DNA from: Paramacrobiotus metropolitanus
Taxonomy: Eukaryota; Tardigrada; Eutardigrada; Parachela; Macrobiotidae
DNA: 64,000 bases
Direction: 5' to 3'
Assembly (NCBI RefSeq): GCF_019649055.1
Contig: NW_026570231.1
Coordinates: forward strand, 1,612,001-1,676,000
Shown: piece after piece, positions 46,575 to 58,481 of the stretch
How the letters are laid out: each line of letters begins with the position of its first letter
Numbering within the stretch: position 1 is the stretch's first letter
Position numbers and translations under genes: made by a program
Notes under the pieces: generated by a model
Told to the model about the DNA's origin: nothing
Databases searched by the model: none
The model's input: the letters and a program-made list of their open reading frames with translations, nothing else

Positions 46575-47246
46575 CCTAGGTTATTATGCGCGGCCTACAA
46601 GTCCTGCTGATGAATGAGACAACAAAATTAATAGTATTGTATTGCAAGATTCCCTAGCTTGTCTGCCAACGAATTAGCGGATATGCCGGGTGCCTTCGAT
46701 TTTACCGATGCCAAGGCGTGTTTCCTTTTCTGTTTGTCTGCCAAGAAAATTTGAATTAATCCGGGAATATTTTCAGTGAGAATTATTTTCTAACCAGCCA
46801 GATAAAAAAGTACTCTATTTTCAAGAAATGGTGCGATGAGAAAGCCGCCACCGGCAAAGTGGAAATTCTCGAAAGAGATCATCAGTTCTTGTGAGAACGA
46901 ATGCCAAATTTTGCGAGATGTTTACCAAAAAATCTGTGAAGGTATGGAAACGCTTTGCCACGGATACAACCAACAAGTGGAATCCGATTCCTAACCTAGT
47001 TTTGTCAATCTCGTTTATGGAGCTAAATTTATGATAAAAGACAGTAACCAATACTTTACGTTTCGAGATCTGCAGGCGATAATTATTCTTTGACAGCCTC
47101 CAGTGGCTTAACTATATTGCTCACATTGAACGCATCGTCCTTCGTCATGCTCGAAATCATCTTGACGGAGAAACTCGAATAAATGGTTAATGGATTTTGA
47201 CTAATTTCAAAATCCAATTCTGGTCCAGAAATCATCAAGACCAGTT

Positions 47247-47880
47247 TCAATATAGGGCAACGGTACGAAATAATATCTGTTCAGGAGTGTGGCAAGATGG
47301 CTCACTTACTGCTGACAAAATTTTTTTGTCATTGTCGTTAACGTCGGTATTGTGAAAGAGATAACTAAAAATTATGGTCTTGTTTTGAAACTGGATTGAA
47401 CCGTTAACTACGGAAATAACTGGTTGTGATGGAGCAATAAAGTCAAGAAGCGGCAAGTTGGTCAAAGTGATATCGGAATATTGCGGTTAAATAATGAAAA
47501 CAGGAACACTAACTTACACCGGCGAGGCATTGTTTATAAGTAATGAACGCAGAAACTTGCTATATTAACGGGGAATGAGATAATAAATGAAGAAAAAGAA
47601 AATTCTCAATAACACCACATATGCCCTCTGCGACGACATCGACAATCCCAGAATTATTGCGCGCCTCGAATTCAATCTGAAACGTAATTTCTCCGTCAAC
47701 ACTTTGCAAACGGAGTGGAACTGGATCCCTTGTATATACACAGATACCAACACTGTTGTGTGATGATCCAGCATTGTTTGTAACACAGCTGCCGACCGGG
47801 TTTTTGCTGCCCCATGGAAAAGGAGGCAAGCAAACCGATACAGCATAGAAAAGATGGGAGATGGGCGGCGACACATTCAA
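47247..47880 (-). CDS. Two probable exons, unknown (possibly extracellular) protein
   Basis: The upstream block (47880-47560) is Cys/Gly-containing with several potential N-glycosylation sites (NNAGSSHNSVGICVYTRD; LRLQSVDGEITFQIEFEARN). The downstream block (47465 to about 47310) has FIAPSQPVISVVNGSIQFQN and ends at a good donor (GCA then GTAAGTGAG). Composition suggests beta-strand-rich extracellular domains. The order and joining are inferred; no start or end exon found. Confidence 0.35.
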
Positions 47881-48975
47881 AGATGCATGTTATGCATATT
47901 AATGAGAGGTGCGCGAGTTTAACAAGCGCTCCTTGTAACAGCGAATATGAATCGAATACAAGAAAGCGATACAGGGAAGTAGTCGCTTTGTTAAAAGAAC
48001 TGTATTAATGAAAACTGTTTATATTTAGCAGTCACTTAATTCGGTTTGGTTTTACTGGTGCGTTCGGTTGCGTGGCGGTACTCGGGTGGAGCTAGCGGCA
48101 GAAAACAAGAAGCGGCATTACGCTGCGAGACTCCCTGGCACTCCATCTTGGCGGAGCTGTCGTGAGCAGGGGCGAGTCACAAATGAGAAGCGGTCGGATT
48201 GAAGGACGTCGCTTAAGTGCATCAAGCAAACAGCAAGTAAGTGGATAGCTTAGTTACAGTTTATAAATATGCGCTATTTTCGATCGGTTCTGGACTGATT
48301 TTAAGTATGACGGACGGAACGGTTTCTTCTGTTCTTTATAATGAAAGCAGGCGGCGTTAAGGTCCGAGAAGCGTGACGGATCCGTTTGAGGAGATATTGG
48401 TATTTCACTAAAACAGACCGAAGCAGTGGTTTTTAAAGAGAAGAGGCACAATTTCTGAAAGATCACATCTAACATTACGTAAAGGTTTTCCCTTTTATAC
48501 CTATCGTCGGAAAACAAGGCACGCGGGACAAAACATGCAAAGATCACTATTAAAGAAGAGCTGCCAATAACTAAAGTTGCAATAGCCAACTGGTCGAAAA
48601 AATTCGAGTTGTCTGTGACTGTGTTGTACAAAACTGAAGTATCTCGCAATCACGAAATTTGCGCACCTGATTAAATCGTGGAGATCGACGAGACAAATCG
48701 TCATTTCGCATAAACGCGGCCCGGCTGTTGTCAAACAAGAAAGGGTGCTAATAGGAATCTGCCCTGAGGCATGAAACGTATTGTTTATTGTGACGCAACG
48801 GGGTGCTGATCCGTTACTGCCTATGATATCTGACCGCGTAAAAATCAGATCCCATATTCTAACTCATAAATGGAAACCAGATGCAAGGCTTAGCTGCCCA
48901 GGGTAGCTGACTGAAACAGGGCACGTTTTACAATCCTGGGATAATTCGATTCCTTACATAATGCACGAAATTCCA
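47881..48975. other. Unassigned region
   Basis: No supported gene; short frames only. Confidence 0.4.
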
Positions 48976-50640
48976 GTATATGACACTTCTCTCATCCACG
49001 TTCCTTCACTGGTTGGCTCTTGGTCAAATCTCCACACCTTTCCTTCTTGTTTCATTGGCAATCCGTTGCACAGCACGTTTCTTTGCATTGACTAACATTC
49101 GTGAGCAGGCACAATTTTTGTATACGAATGAAAAACCTAGCTGTCCGTGGTCCCCCACCAAAATAACAGACAGGCCTCCAAATGTCCAAACCGAATTTTC
49201 CGGACGGGCTTTGCGGCTTCTTTTATTAAGAACGCAAACATCAGGCATCCGATCATTTCATACTCATGGAGAATGAGGTATTCCGTATTGGACACTGACT
49301 CTTGAAAGCTTCTTAAAGCATCGCCAGCGAAATTTTTAGCGGCTTATCTCCGCGGCAAGGTGGTACGAAAAACATTGATTGAATGGTCTGACCTCCTATT
49401 AAAAATGCAGCGACTCCAGAAGGAGCGCGGAGGACTGATTTGGGTGAAACGTCTTGATCGCAAATTTTGGTCTGGTTAATGATCCATCTGATTAATTACG
49501 ATTTCCCGGTTACTTTGAAAACCGACGGTTAAATAAGTCAGTTACAAAACATTTACCACACTAACCTGCGGTTCCGTTTATGATAAGTTGTTGCGATTTA
49601 ACCGGAGCTCCACTTTTGCGGCGAGAAAGATGAAAAGCTAAAAGATCCGCTGCCGCTTTTTGTTCACAGCTAAACTGTTTATAGTCGAATGTTATATCGC
49701 TTAATTTTACCAGATGTTGCGTTTTGGCGTTGTCTAAGAACTTCGTCATAGGCGGCTTAAGTGACAAAGCGCGTAAAGCCCTGCCCAATCCTCATCCAAA
49801 TCGATTCGGCGTTTGCCTAGGTCGCTGATTCAACTCTGTTTTTGTTTTATGAGCGCTCTGTGTGAATTGGGAGGGAAAATCTTTATGATGTATGTTTGGA
49901 AATGATGTGGAATCCGGTTTTTGACGGTGGCTGGTCAAAATGTTGAGTTCATTAATTTCTTCTGATTTTCTTTTCCGTGTAAAATTTCCTTGCCAGTGCC
50001 ATTTTCGTATAGGTTCAACAACAGAATCGTTCGAGATTTTTCAACACGAGGCCAGCTCATCGTTAGAACTGCAACTTCTTGTGGTGATACATATCTCTCC
50101 AAATAACGCCATAAGCAAATGTTTTATTGGTTTTGTTACTTTATCCTGTTCGGTCGTATTCAACAGATATTTTTTGAGATTTTCGCTGAAGCTATCGGAT
50201 TCCTTTCCAGGCTTTGTTACGTACTTTGTTATATAGGAAAGCAGTAAACGCATGCTGACGATTGCTGTCATATCATTGCCCAGATCTAGGGAAAATTCTT
50301 TTTTTGCAGGTATCCACTTTTCGTGGTGTTTTCTGCTGCAAGCGCTGTCTGACAGTGGAATTAAAATAGTAGGGTCACATCGTGGTGATAGAGGCACATC
50401 TACTGGTGGAGGAATATCGTGGTCATTGAATGATGTTCCGTTTAAGCCACTAACTTCGTCAAATAGCCATTCGTTAGAAAAATGTTCAGGATCTTGGATA
50501 GAGAAGGGAGAAGGCATAGATAAATTAACCCAATTTCCGACACTATACCCGACTCCACTTGCAACAGAAAACCGATGCTGATTTGCTCTGTTTTGGATAT
50601 GTGGTTCTTCTGGCCCTGGAGAAGGAAAGTTTTGATTTTA
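48976..50640 (-). pseudogene. Helitron Rep/PIF1-type helicase relic
   Basis: Helitrons move by rolling-circle transposition with a Rep-helicase. The upstream block (to about 50041) carries the region just before the helicase: 'LLSYITKYVTKP' followed by 'HLLMALFGEICITT', matching the conserved Y..KY.tK and 'L.ge..is.qEt' segments. The next block (49788-49561) ends at LIINGTAG, the start of Walker A. Further on, in shifting frames, come SGVAAFLIGGQTIQS (motif Ia/b), a 'LI.DE.SMIG'-like Walker B (HEYEMIG) and GGLSVILVGDHGQLG (motif III). Frame changes and stops between blocks show decay. I found no CTRR hairpin end. The Rep HUH motifs upstream were not located. Confidence 0.8.
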
Positions 50641-50687
50641 CATGGTTGAACTTAGACGTTTGGAGATGATAATATCAAAGTCGAAAC

Positions 50688-50756
50688 TATATTTAGGCTG
50701 GTAACGCTATTAACTTTCTCCAGGAGAAAGTTAATAGCGTTACCAGCCTAAATATA
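50688..50756. repeat. Perfect 69-bp palindrome
   Basis: Arms 50688-50721 and 50723-50756 (34 bp each) are exact reverse complements around a single central A at 50722; the arm begins TATATTTAGGCTGG. It lies about 50 bases outside the Helitron relic block. Confidence 0.95.
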
Positions 50757-52856
50757 AACTGCTGCGGCTATCTTTAACCGCTAGATAATGGTACTGAAGA
50801 TAATAACAGCGACGCTTAGTTAGATCACAGCAAATTGTCGAAACTTACTGCGATCTATTATTATTATTATCTTTGTTACAATATTAACATAATTTTCATT
50901 AACACCTCTTCCGTGCCCGTTATATTCATTCCCGTTGATACCAAAGCCATGCCCATTATAGTCGTTTCCGTTTTGATACCGAAACCTTGCATATATGTAT
51001 TCATCATCATATCGTTCTCTCGTTGATACGCATTCGGATCCTACCAGTTCGGAAACGGCTATCCAAACATGGCATACCAAGGTGATATCGTAGCATGACG
51101 TGGATGTACCCGGGAAATCCCCATGGACGAACCAGGTTGAGTGGGATGTTAGGACTAACTGTCGTGTCGGCACAGGAAGCTCCTAGTTCCATATGGGAAG
51201 TGCTGGTGCGCGGTCCCGCAATAACCGGCGGATATAGCCACAGGCGTCCACGGCCGTGGAGCTGTGGGAGCGCTAAATACTACTTTAACACGTCCAGCTC
51301 CGTACTGTATAGGCGATGCAGGCATGTTTGCGAAGCGCTTATAGATCGCTTTCCGCTTCCTGTACCGTGATGGTGGTGCTTGCTTCTGGTTACCTGGTGG
51401 GGCGAGATGCGTTTGCACAAGCGGCTTCTTTTTCTTGTTCTGAGATGATGAAACGGTGACAATATCATCATCTTAGTCGCCGGTTGCGGCTTGATCAAGA
51501 TTTTCCGATTGCGCTGATACATAAATGCAGGTCATACATGGCGTCAAAAAATGGCGTCAAATTCTGCTTCGTTTCTAAATGCCGATATTGTACTTATTTA
51601 TATAAAACAGTCAGTTAACTTACTACAATAATAATGGTGAGTCAGTTACTTACGACCGTTAACTGAAATTCGACCGTTGGAATGCTCTGAGGCCGGATCA
51701 TTCACGACGATGACATCGCTGTCATCCGCTTTTCCCTCGGGTTGGGTGTACTCACTCTTTAAAAGTACTACAGTACTTAACATGTGAATGAATTTTTAGC
51801 AGAAAAATTTAGTGGCCGCAGAATTGCTTGTCGAAGGCGCTGGATCACTGCTTCCACAAAATTGCGCAAGTGCATCGTTACTGTTGGCCATAGCTACTAG
51901 ATAAGCGACATCAGTTTTTCGTTTACTTTATTCAAATGTAGAATGTACGTATCAGCTTCTACTTCGGCGTTGGTAATTTCCAGTTATGCCTCTTCGGCCA
52001 TAGCTGACAAAAAGTATTGTCGAAAATAGCGCTTACAGTAGGTTAAGGTCGTTCACATCGATATCGTTTGGAAATCCTGTTTTCGGCGTAGAAGTTGCAC
52101 GAGAATCCACGTCAAGATAAGATTCAAAACTTGCAACGGCTTTGAAATTTTAAACTGAACTTGTGTCCAAAGTTGCACTGCCGACTACTTTAACTGGGTA
52201 CACTGCACCGTATTACCACCTGGAGATTTGTCGCTACCAATATTACCCTGTCAAAGTAATGGGAAACTGACCTTTCCTTTATGTGCGACCTGTGTTATCG
52301 GCAAACAATGGAAAAACGCGAGAACACTGACCGGCAACGAGAGCTGAAAGGGACGAGGTGCACCCCGGAACTGCTCGCAGCAATTGACCGCTGATACATT
52401 GTTACGCGTATATATGAAGTTTGGCCTTACGACAGCTCTGATGATTTCTTGAATACGTGGAAAAATTTATGGAAACCAAAACAGAAGCGAGTGGATGGCC
52501 TGCCGGTACTTTTACGGAAACGCACAAGCGACAGTACAACGAAAATTTTCACCAGCGGGAAGGTGTCAAATTGGAATTTGATAAGACAACGGAAAATTCT
52601 AGTCTGCGGTCTCTGTCCAAGCTATGTTGAACAGGTTTTGGGGCCGTCTAGGGATGGTAAATAACTAGTAACGGAAGCTAATTCGTCACGCTCATTAGTT
52701 GCACTCGGTTATTCGATTTCGGTGTTAAACTTCTGTTGCTATATATGCTTTTATGATTCTGTGCATGAATGTTTATTCGATCAGGATGAGGAGCGATTTC
52801 ATGTGTAAAGAAGTGTTAAATAACACACTTAGTCACCCACATATTTTATATCGAAA
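50757..52856. other. Mostly unassigned; contains a Gly/Asn repeat frame
   Basis: On the minus strand, 50890-51010 encodes a short imperfect peptide repeat (GNDYNGHGFGINGNEYNGHG) built on an 18-base-like DNA repeat; the frame spans 51173-50820 but has no domain. An ATT triplet run is at 50855-50871. The rest shows no supportable gene. Confidence 0.35.
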
Positions 52857-52857
52857 C

Positions 52858-53139
52858 ACTTCGATAAACCTCTTATTCCGGCACCCTTTTAACTTCTTAC
52901 TATATCCCGGCATCCGGCTAGTCGAAGATGCTGTGCGAACAACCGCCATGGTCGTCGACTGCGTTTTTATCAGCTACATTCGATTCAACTGCTTTCTGTT
53001 CTGTTGGGCGGCGTAGCCTCGGTACGTACGGATGCAAAGCGGACCATGGCGGTTCTTCATAAAGTAATTTCAACGAGGCTGATGCCGGGATATACTGAAA
53101 AAGTTAAAAAGGTGCCGGAATAAGAGGTTTATCGAAGTA
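52858..53139. mobile_element. Foldback MITE with long terminal inverted repeats
   Basis: The left arm begins ACTTCGATAAACCTCTTATT and the right arm ends with its complement; similarity continues inward for about 110 bp on each side (shared CCGGCACC, TATCCCGGCATC, ACCGCCATGGTC). Total about 282 bp, no ORF. I could not define a target duplication, so the superfamily is open. Confidence 0.8.
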
Positions 53140-53616
53140 TCCATAATCCATACATATACAGTATTAGGACTACCGGACAGTTTGCCATTTAAATATATAA
53201 ATTGTCTAAGAGAACAATCCAACAGCAATTAACATCACTGCAAACAGAGGTACCGAGCCCGTTTATAAAACTGCTTAACAAAACAGCAAAATCCGATATT
53301 CGCCATTTTGAATACAACAGCGATGCTACACCGGATTAAGGTAGGTTGGGTAACTGTGTCACAAAAATGGATCCCTACTCAGTAGTAATCCGATACTACA
53401 TAAGTAGATATGACTCATCAATTATTAAAAATGGCCGTCGGTTACGTCATAAACTGGAGTTGGGAGCTGGACTTTCTAGTTACAATTCCCCGGTTGTACA
53501 TTGTACTTGCAGCTCCCAACTGCAGCATATGATTCAGCACAACTGCAGCATATGATTACTGCATATGTACACTGTATAGAAGTACACTACCTAATTTACT
53601 CACTTACTGATATTCA

Positions 53617-53626
53617 CACACACACA
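53617..53626. repeat. Short CA microsatellite
   Basis: Simple (CA)n run of about six units. Confidence 0.7.
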
Positions 53627-53629
53627 CAA

Positions 53630-54156
53630 GTTGTTTACATTCTTTTACCGCATGGAGCGGCACTAGCACATTAGCTCAGCTGGCTCGTCAGCGATAGCCA
53701 GCCAGTGTATCACTGATACACATGCTGTGCAAACCTCAAGGAGGCTCGCAGCCCAGATGCAGCTACCTGTGCAGCCGTGTTGCACGCGTGCAAGTGGTTG
53801 TTTACATTCTTTTACCGCATGGAGCGGCACTGGCACATTAGCGCAGCTGGCTCGTCAGCTATGGTGCTACACACCATGCGCGTCTCTTAATTATTGAAAA
53901 CACTTGTAGTAATGCTGTGCACTTGTAATATACATAATTATTTGCCAACTTACCGAGTAGTTTAATTGCTCATCTGGATTGTGCACGACTTGGATATAAC
54001 TGTGAAACTCGACATGTGCCCAGTGTACTGTATGGATACTACTGTACACTGCACAGTTATATTGGTTCACTTTCACTGTTTGATTCAACAAGTTGTTTGC
54101 ATTCTTTTACACTATGGAGGAGCACTTTAACGCATCAGGCTCGTCAAAGCCTTTCA
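53630..54156. repeat. Three direct copies of a 65-bp sequence
   Basis: TTGTTTACATTCTTTTACCG... recurs at about 53631-53697 and 53799-53862 (nearly identical, both continuing CATGGAGCGGCACT and CAGCTGGCTCGTCAG), and more diverged at about 54090-54156. Spacing is about 168 and 290 bp. Nature unknown; probably fragments of a dispersed repeat. Confidence 0.8.
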
Positions 54157-54785
54157 ACGTACAGTAAGTAAAATATAATTGCTTTTTAGTGGACATTACT
54201 AGTTCCTCTATTCTCAGCTTATTTATTCATAAATAATCATAAAAACTAACAGCTACGATGGAATATTATTTTCTTTATCACTGTACATTATGACTGTACT
54301 GTGTAATCAATTTTGACAGTTATTTGCAGTCTTATGGTCTATTGCGTGCATGCTTATGCGCGCGTGCAGATCAACTGGAAAAAGTCCGCCAGGGTCGCCG
54401 CAAATTTTTTTCCACTGGAACTAAAGGTGCATTTTTATTAGCGATTACTCCGCTAACTGCAGAATTTATGAATTTCTTGTACACGAAGCAAGTGAAGCTA
54501 ATGTTTTTAGTTCATATTGTGTTGTAACACATGGTATATTTTTTATGTGTACATAGTTTCGGGGTTGCTACAAGCAACGAGGGCTCGAGTGAAAAAAGTT
54601 GGCCTGGACCTCTCAAAAAATTTTTCCACCTTATCAACGGTATGGCGTAATTTGCTGATTTCGCAGTTTTCACATTACAGAAATTATTATTATATGCTTG
54701 TATGTTAGCTCAATGCTTTTATAACAAAAAATACATTTCGTAATGAACCCTAATTATCATAATTAATGATTAATGTACTGTACCG

Positions 54786-54816
54786 TATTGCACTGTATAT
54801 ACTGTACAGTGCAATA
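54786..54816. repeat. 12-bp inverted repeat with 7-bp loop
   Basis: TATTGCACTGTA at 54786-54797 pairs exactly with TACAGTGCAATA at 54805-54816; the same words recur just downstream. It lies about 145 bp beyond the 3' end of the TBP-like gene. Confidence 0.85.
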
Positions 54817-54955
54817 CTGTACAGTATTGCACTGTGTATGTAGTATGTACCATGTACTTTTAAGGATAAACGTTCTTTACATTTCTTACTAAATTAAGCA
54901 CTACTGCTTTTTAATGCCAAGTAATAGAAACATGTAACGATAGCTTTTTTGTAAT

Positions 54956-54961
54956 TTTATT
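54956..54961 (-). terminator. Polyadenylation signal overlapping the TBP-like stop codon
   Basis: On the minus strand the stop TAA is embedded in CAATAAATAAAAT, placing AATAAA directly at the end of the coding region. Confidence 0.45.
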
Positions 54962-55467
54962 TATTGCTGCATTTGGTTTCCTAATAACAAGCGCAACTCG
55001 TTTTCAGCAGTTTGAAGAGTATTAGCATCTTTTGCACCTAATAAATTAATTTTTCCAGAATGGAAAATCATCGCCGTACAACCTTGAAGCCGGACTCGCA
55101 TGGCCGGAAATATTTCAGGTTCAAACATGGCATCAGCTTTTGCTCTTATTGAGTTGTACAATTTCTCTAAACTAAGAAATTTCCCAAAATTAAAAGTGGC
55201 GACAATGTTAACAATTCGTGGATTCTTTAACGATGCTTTTTGATAGCCATATTTTTGCAGTTTCCGGTAATAGTGATCCAATAACGCGAGAGCGTCACTG
55301 ATGGACTTTGCACCATTAACTGTGATCTTGCCGTTGCGGTACACCTGGCAGTGCGATTTGTGAGGACGAATGGAACGGAGAAGAAGCCCGGAAAATTTAT
55401 GTGGTGCATAATGAGAAAGCGGAGCGCGTTCGAGTCCGCGAGTGTTTGGCGTAAAATATTTCAACAC
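54961..55467 (-). CDS. Divergent TATA-binding protein paralogue (TBP-like)
   Basis: TBP nucleates transcription preinitiation complexes. The open frame shows most of both saddle repeats. Repeat 1: PHKFSGLLLRSIRPHKSHCQ then YRNGKITVNGAKS. Repeat 2: PRIVNIVATFNFGKFLSLEK, EIFPAMRVRL, MIFHSGKINLLGAK. The intercalating aromatic positions are kept as Phe in three places and as Tyr in one (QVYRNG). The 168 residues lack roughly the first 30-40 of the 180-residue core; the frame stays open upstream to about 55535 without an ATG, so an upstream exon is likely (possible acceptor TTCAG near 55507). It is clearly diverged from canonical TBP, so it is probably a TRF-type paralogue with altered promoter preference. 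No lesion is visible. Confidence 0.8.
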   Translation of the reverse strand: MLKYFTPNTRGLERAPLSHYAPHKFSGLLLRSIRPHKSHCQVYRNGKITVNGAKSISDALALLDHYYRKLQKYGYQKASLKNPRIVNIVATFNFGKFLSLEKLYNSIRAKADAMFEPEIFPAMRVRLQGCTAMIFHSGKINLLGAKDANTLQTAENELRLLLGNQMQQ

Positions 55468-55507
55468 CGGTGGAAACCCAGAGCAAGAAGAATTAGGTTC
55501 AGCTGAA

Positions 55508-56761
55508 TTAACTGCGTTCTCAACTCATTCAAAAATCAAGGAAAACAACGAGTTAGCGTAAGCGGCAAGTTTGTTTAGCGCCAAGCAATCACTAGAAATC
55601 ACTAACGTGTATTTGCTGCAGGCAGCGAATGGGAGATATAAAAACCTACGAAGCAAAGTAGAAAAGCGTAAGGGCTAGAACCAGGGTGACACCTGCAGCC
55701 GTTTGCGGTACTGGTTGGTGCTGTACAGCAAAGTGCCTTACTGACTGCATTCACTGTTTTTTTTTCAAAGTAATCGGAGTTTCCTTTATGAACATCTTCT
55801 AAGATTGCAGTGTGTCCACAAGCGCACGTATAAGAAACAGCAAGGACTGCCTGGTTGCGTTAGGTGGCTGATGGCTCAGCTTCTTCTTCGGGAATTCTGT
55901 TTTCACGCATCAAACCTCTATGACAGATCGTAGGACCCCTGCCAGCGACCGTCGGGTTTGCAACACAGCTGGACGACAAGTCAAAGTTCCATTTTTTGTA
56001 AAAAAATGGCATCAGTAAAGAACCGTTCTAGAATAATTATTTTAAAAAGGTTGGCGTAGTCGGCCGGAGGGCGGACTGCCTCAGCTCAACAACACTTTCA
56101 CGTCATGCAGATAACCAGCTGGTTTCGTTACCTAGAATCGGGCCAATCGGCTCGTAATTTGTTAACATTGAATATTGTCCAAACAAGTATCTCGATCTCA
56201 TGGAAATCTCAAAGATCATAGGTATCACACAGTATTCTCTCGTAGCGGATGGAACTGTCGCCCTGTCACCGGACGGGCAAAAAGTAAAAATTATAGAGAA
56301 TGGACAAATATGATCGCTTCACAAGGATTAAAATTATAGTTACTGATTGAAAGCTGTTGTCGTTTTCTCTGTCCATTAATTACCTGTTTCTCTTTCTGTG
56401 ATCATCCACCAATCAACCTCTTAGAACGTATATTTTTCGAAAGAAGACCGCTTTGTTTACCAAAGCTTATGTTACGACTGCAAGCGTCCGGTTAATCCAG
56501 CGTTAAATTTTCAAGCATGCAGGATATACGAGAGATTTCTTGGTACCTTGCCTGTTATAATACCAGGTTTTTTATAATTTTTGTTTTGAATGCCCAGATA
56601 CACTTGGCATTTTGATTTCCAGTTGTTGGCTCGAATTCATCAGTTCTCAAACCGGTCTTTCTTGTCGTTCTGCGGAGTTTGTTGGATTCATTAAAGTATC
56701 TGTTTGCCCGTTATCCATGTTTGCACAGAATTTAAAGCAAGACCAACTGACCAAATAGTTA
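55508..56761. other. Upstream region of the TBP-like gene; no clear exon
   Basis: The missing first exon of the TBP-like gene should lie here on the minus strand, but I could not identify it. No repeats recognised. Confidence 0.35.
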
Positions 56762-57384
56762 TTGAGATTCGGATTTACGAAGCAATTCCAATTGGCACTT
56801 TCTCCTAACGCATGCGTCGCGTACACACCTGCTGTTGGTGACATGATTATCTTCCCGCCACCGCAGATTTACAGACGCCCATCCTACCGCGTGCAATACG
56901 CACCTAATGACATCGTTCGACTATATTTACTAGAAAAATGGCGCCCGCCAGTTCAACAGCAGACCTCCCGTAATGCTTCTGCACGCCCGCTTGGAAGCGG
57001 AATTACTCCAAAGGAGTTCGCTTGGGAATTCGCAGTGGAATTCTTAGGAAAAAAGAGAGATGCCTGGCTCCTCACTCGTACACTTCAGCTCCGTCAACAT
57101 GGACAAGGTTAATATGTGACACCGTTGTTATCCCGGCAACTGTACAGCTACTCATATTAACTAAAGCAACGACTGAATTACTAACATTACCACAATTCGG
57201 GATTACCAACATCTCCGGCGACAGTCTCACTGTCCTTCCACCTCGCAACTATGATTGCGACAGTGCAGCCATATTTACCACCGAAATCAATAAGTCAGCA
57301 GTAACGCTTTTAAAGTCAACTACAACGACGACCACTACAACTTCCACTACAGCGTCGACTTCATTTATATTTATGCAACTATAA
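56762..57384 (+). pseudogene. Possible 3' coding remnant of an LTR retroelement
   Basis: Two overlapping plus-strand frames (to 57112, and 57022-57384) precede a polypurine tract and LTR. The first contains PPPQIYRRPSYRVQYAPND; the second ends in a Thr-rich run (LKSTTTTTTTT) from an ACA/ACT repeat. Neither has a domain I recognise. Position suggests env-like or accessory coding sequence of the element, but this is inference. Confidence 0.25.
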
Positions 57385-57519
57385 TCACTTGAATCTTACT
57401 TCTTTCTGAAATTCGAAAAGCCTTTGTTAATGCATGTAAGTATTTTCCTTTCATTTAGTTTCTTTAGTCCTCTATTTTCTACTTGGTTTTATTGTTTTCT
57501 ATGTCTGTTTCTTTTCCTC

Positions 57520-57531
57520 AAAGAAGGGTAG
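57520..57531 (+). other. Polypurine tract before LTR
   Basis: AAAGAAGGGTAG immediately before the TGTAGTAGTCAG start of the LTR. Confidence 0.55.
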
Positions 57532-57823
57532 TGTAGTAGTCAGCATTGTCATGCTGACTACTCACAATGTGATATAACTATTGTGTTTGTTAGTATTGTG
57601 TAGCCTTACGGCTGTGTTCCTGTTTTGTGCCCTATGGCAGAAATGCCATAGAGCTCATGTTATACGATGGAGTCTGCGTTGGTATAAAACCAACGCGGCT
57701 CGGTGTTTATGTGCAGATTAGAGAGATGTGTGAACAAGAGTCCAGACCCAGTGCTGCTTCTTCTCTTTCCACCAAGTAGATATGGTGGATAGTGTTCATA
57801 GGTATGGGGCAAGCTACCACACT
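57532..57823 (+). repeat. 3' LTR (or solo LTR) of an LTR retroelement
   Basis: Starts TGTAGTAGTCAG after a polypurine tract and contains a promoter-like TATAAAA at 57683-57689 set within an inverted repeat (CGTTGG...CCAACG). The 3' border is estimated at a CA near 57823. I found no second copy in the window, so the element is truncated or extends by divergence. Confidence 0.5.
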
Positions 57824-58085
57824 GACATAATCAAAGTTGGCAAGTATACTCACACCGATGTTTGTGCCGCTTCTCACAACGCATATGCATAAGAGGCATC
57901 AGTAACTTTTTGAATACCACGCCGGTAAGCTCGCGAGCACTTGAAAATGCTGATCATGATGCAATTATCCTAACAGCTTGATCCCTGCCTCATAGCTGGA
58001 AGTATAAACGTATAAACGATACTATTGAGCTGTTCAACGCCGACCACAGTGATAGCGTACCCAGGCAAAGTGGCTGGTAATTCTG
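57824..58085. other. Unassigned
   Basis: No gene or repeat recognised. Confidence 0.4.
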
Positions 58086-58481
58086 TCAGATCGCTGATGG
58101 CGTATGCATTCTGGAAGCCCAGCCTTTTGAATCAACTTGCGCGCGTATTTGTTTGGGCGTCATTGTTCCCCGCCGTGTGCGCGCATTACGTAAGTGATTA
58201 TATAATGTAATTTTTTTGTCTGCTAATGCTTTGAAAACGCAGAGCGCGCGTACCGTGCAGAGCCGGCCATGATTGCGACTAGGAACAACGCAACACTTCT
58301 TTTCAATCTGTTTTAATAAATTCGAAATTTTTTCCGTTATCAAGCACATTCCCATATTAACCAATCCGGAATGCTGCCGTAATATTTCGAAGCTTTCATC
58401 TGAGCAAGAATTATTTGCATTCTGTAGCCGGCTACTCACTTCAAGCATGAGACGTTCCGTTGTCGTTTGCGACCGCGGCAT
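58086..58481 (-). CDS. Hypothetical helical protein
   Basis: A minus-strand frame of up to 131 codons with an ATG and natural composition (RLMLEVSSRLQNANNSCSDE; LITEKISNLLKQIEKKCCVV). It could be an exon ending before 58200, where a run of basic residues begins. No domain, no clear splice sites. Confidence 0.3.
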   Translation of the reverse strand: MPRSQTTTERLMLEVSSRLQNANNSCSDESFEILRQHSGLVNMGMCLITEKISNLLKQIEKKCCVVPSRNHGRLCTVRALCVFKALADKKITLYNHLRNARTRRGTMTPKQIRAQVDSKGWASRMHTPSAI

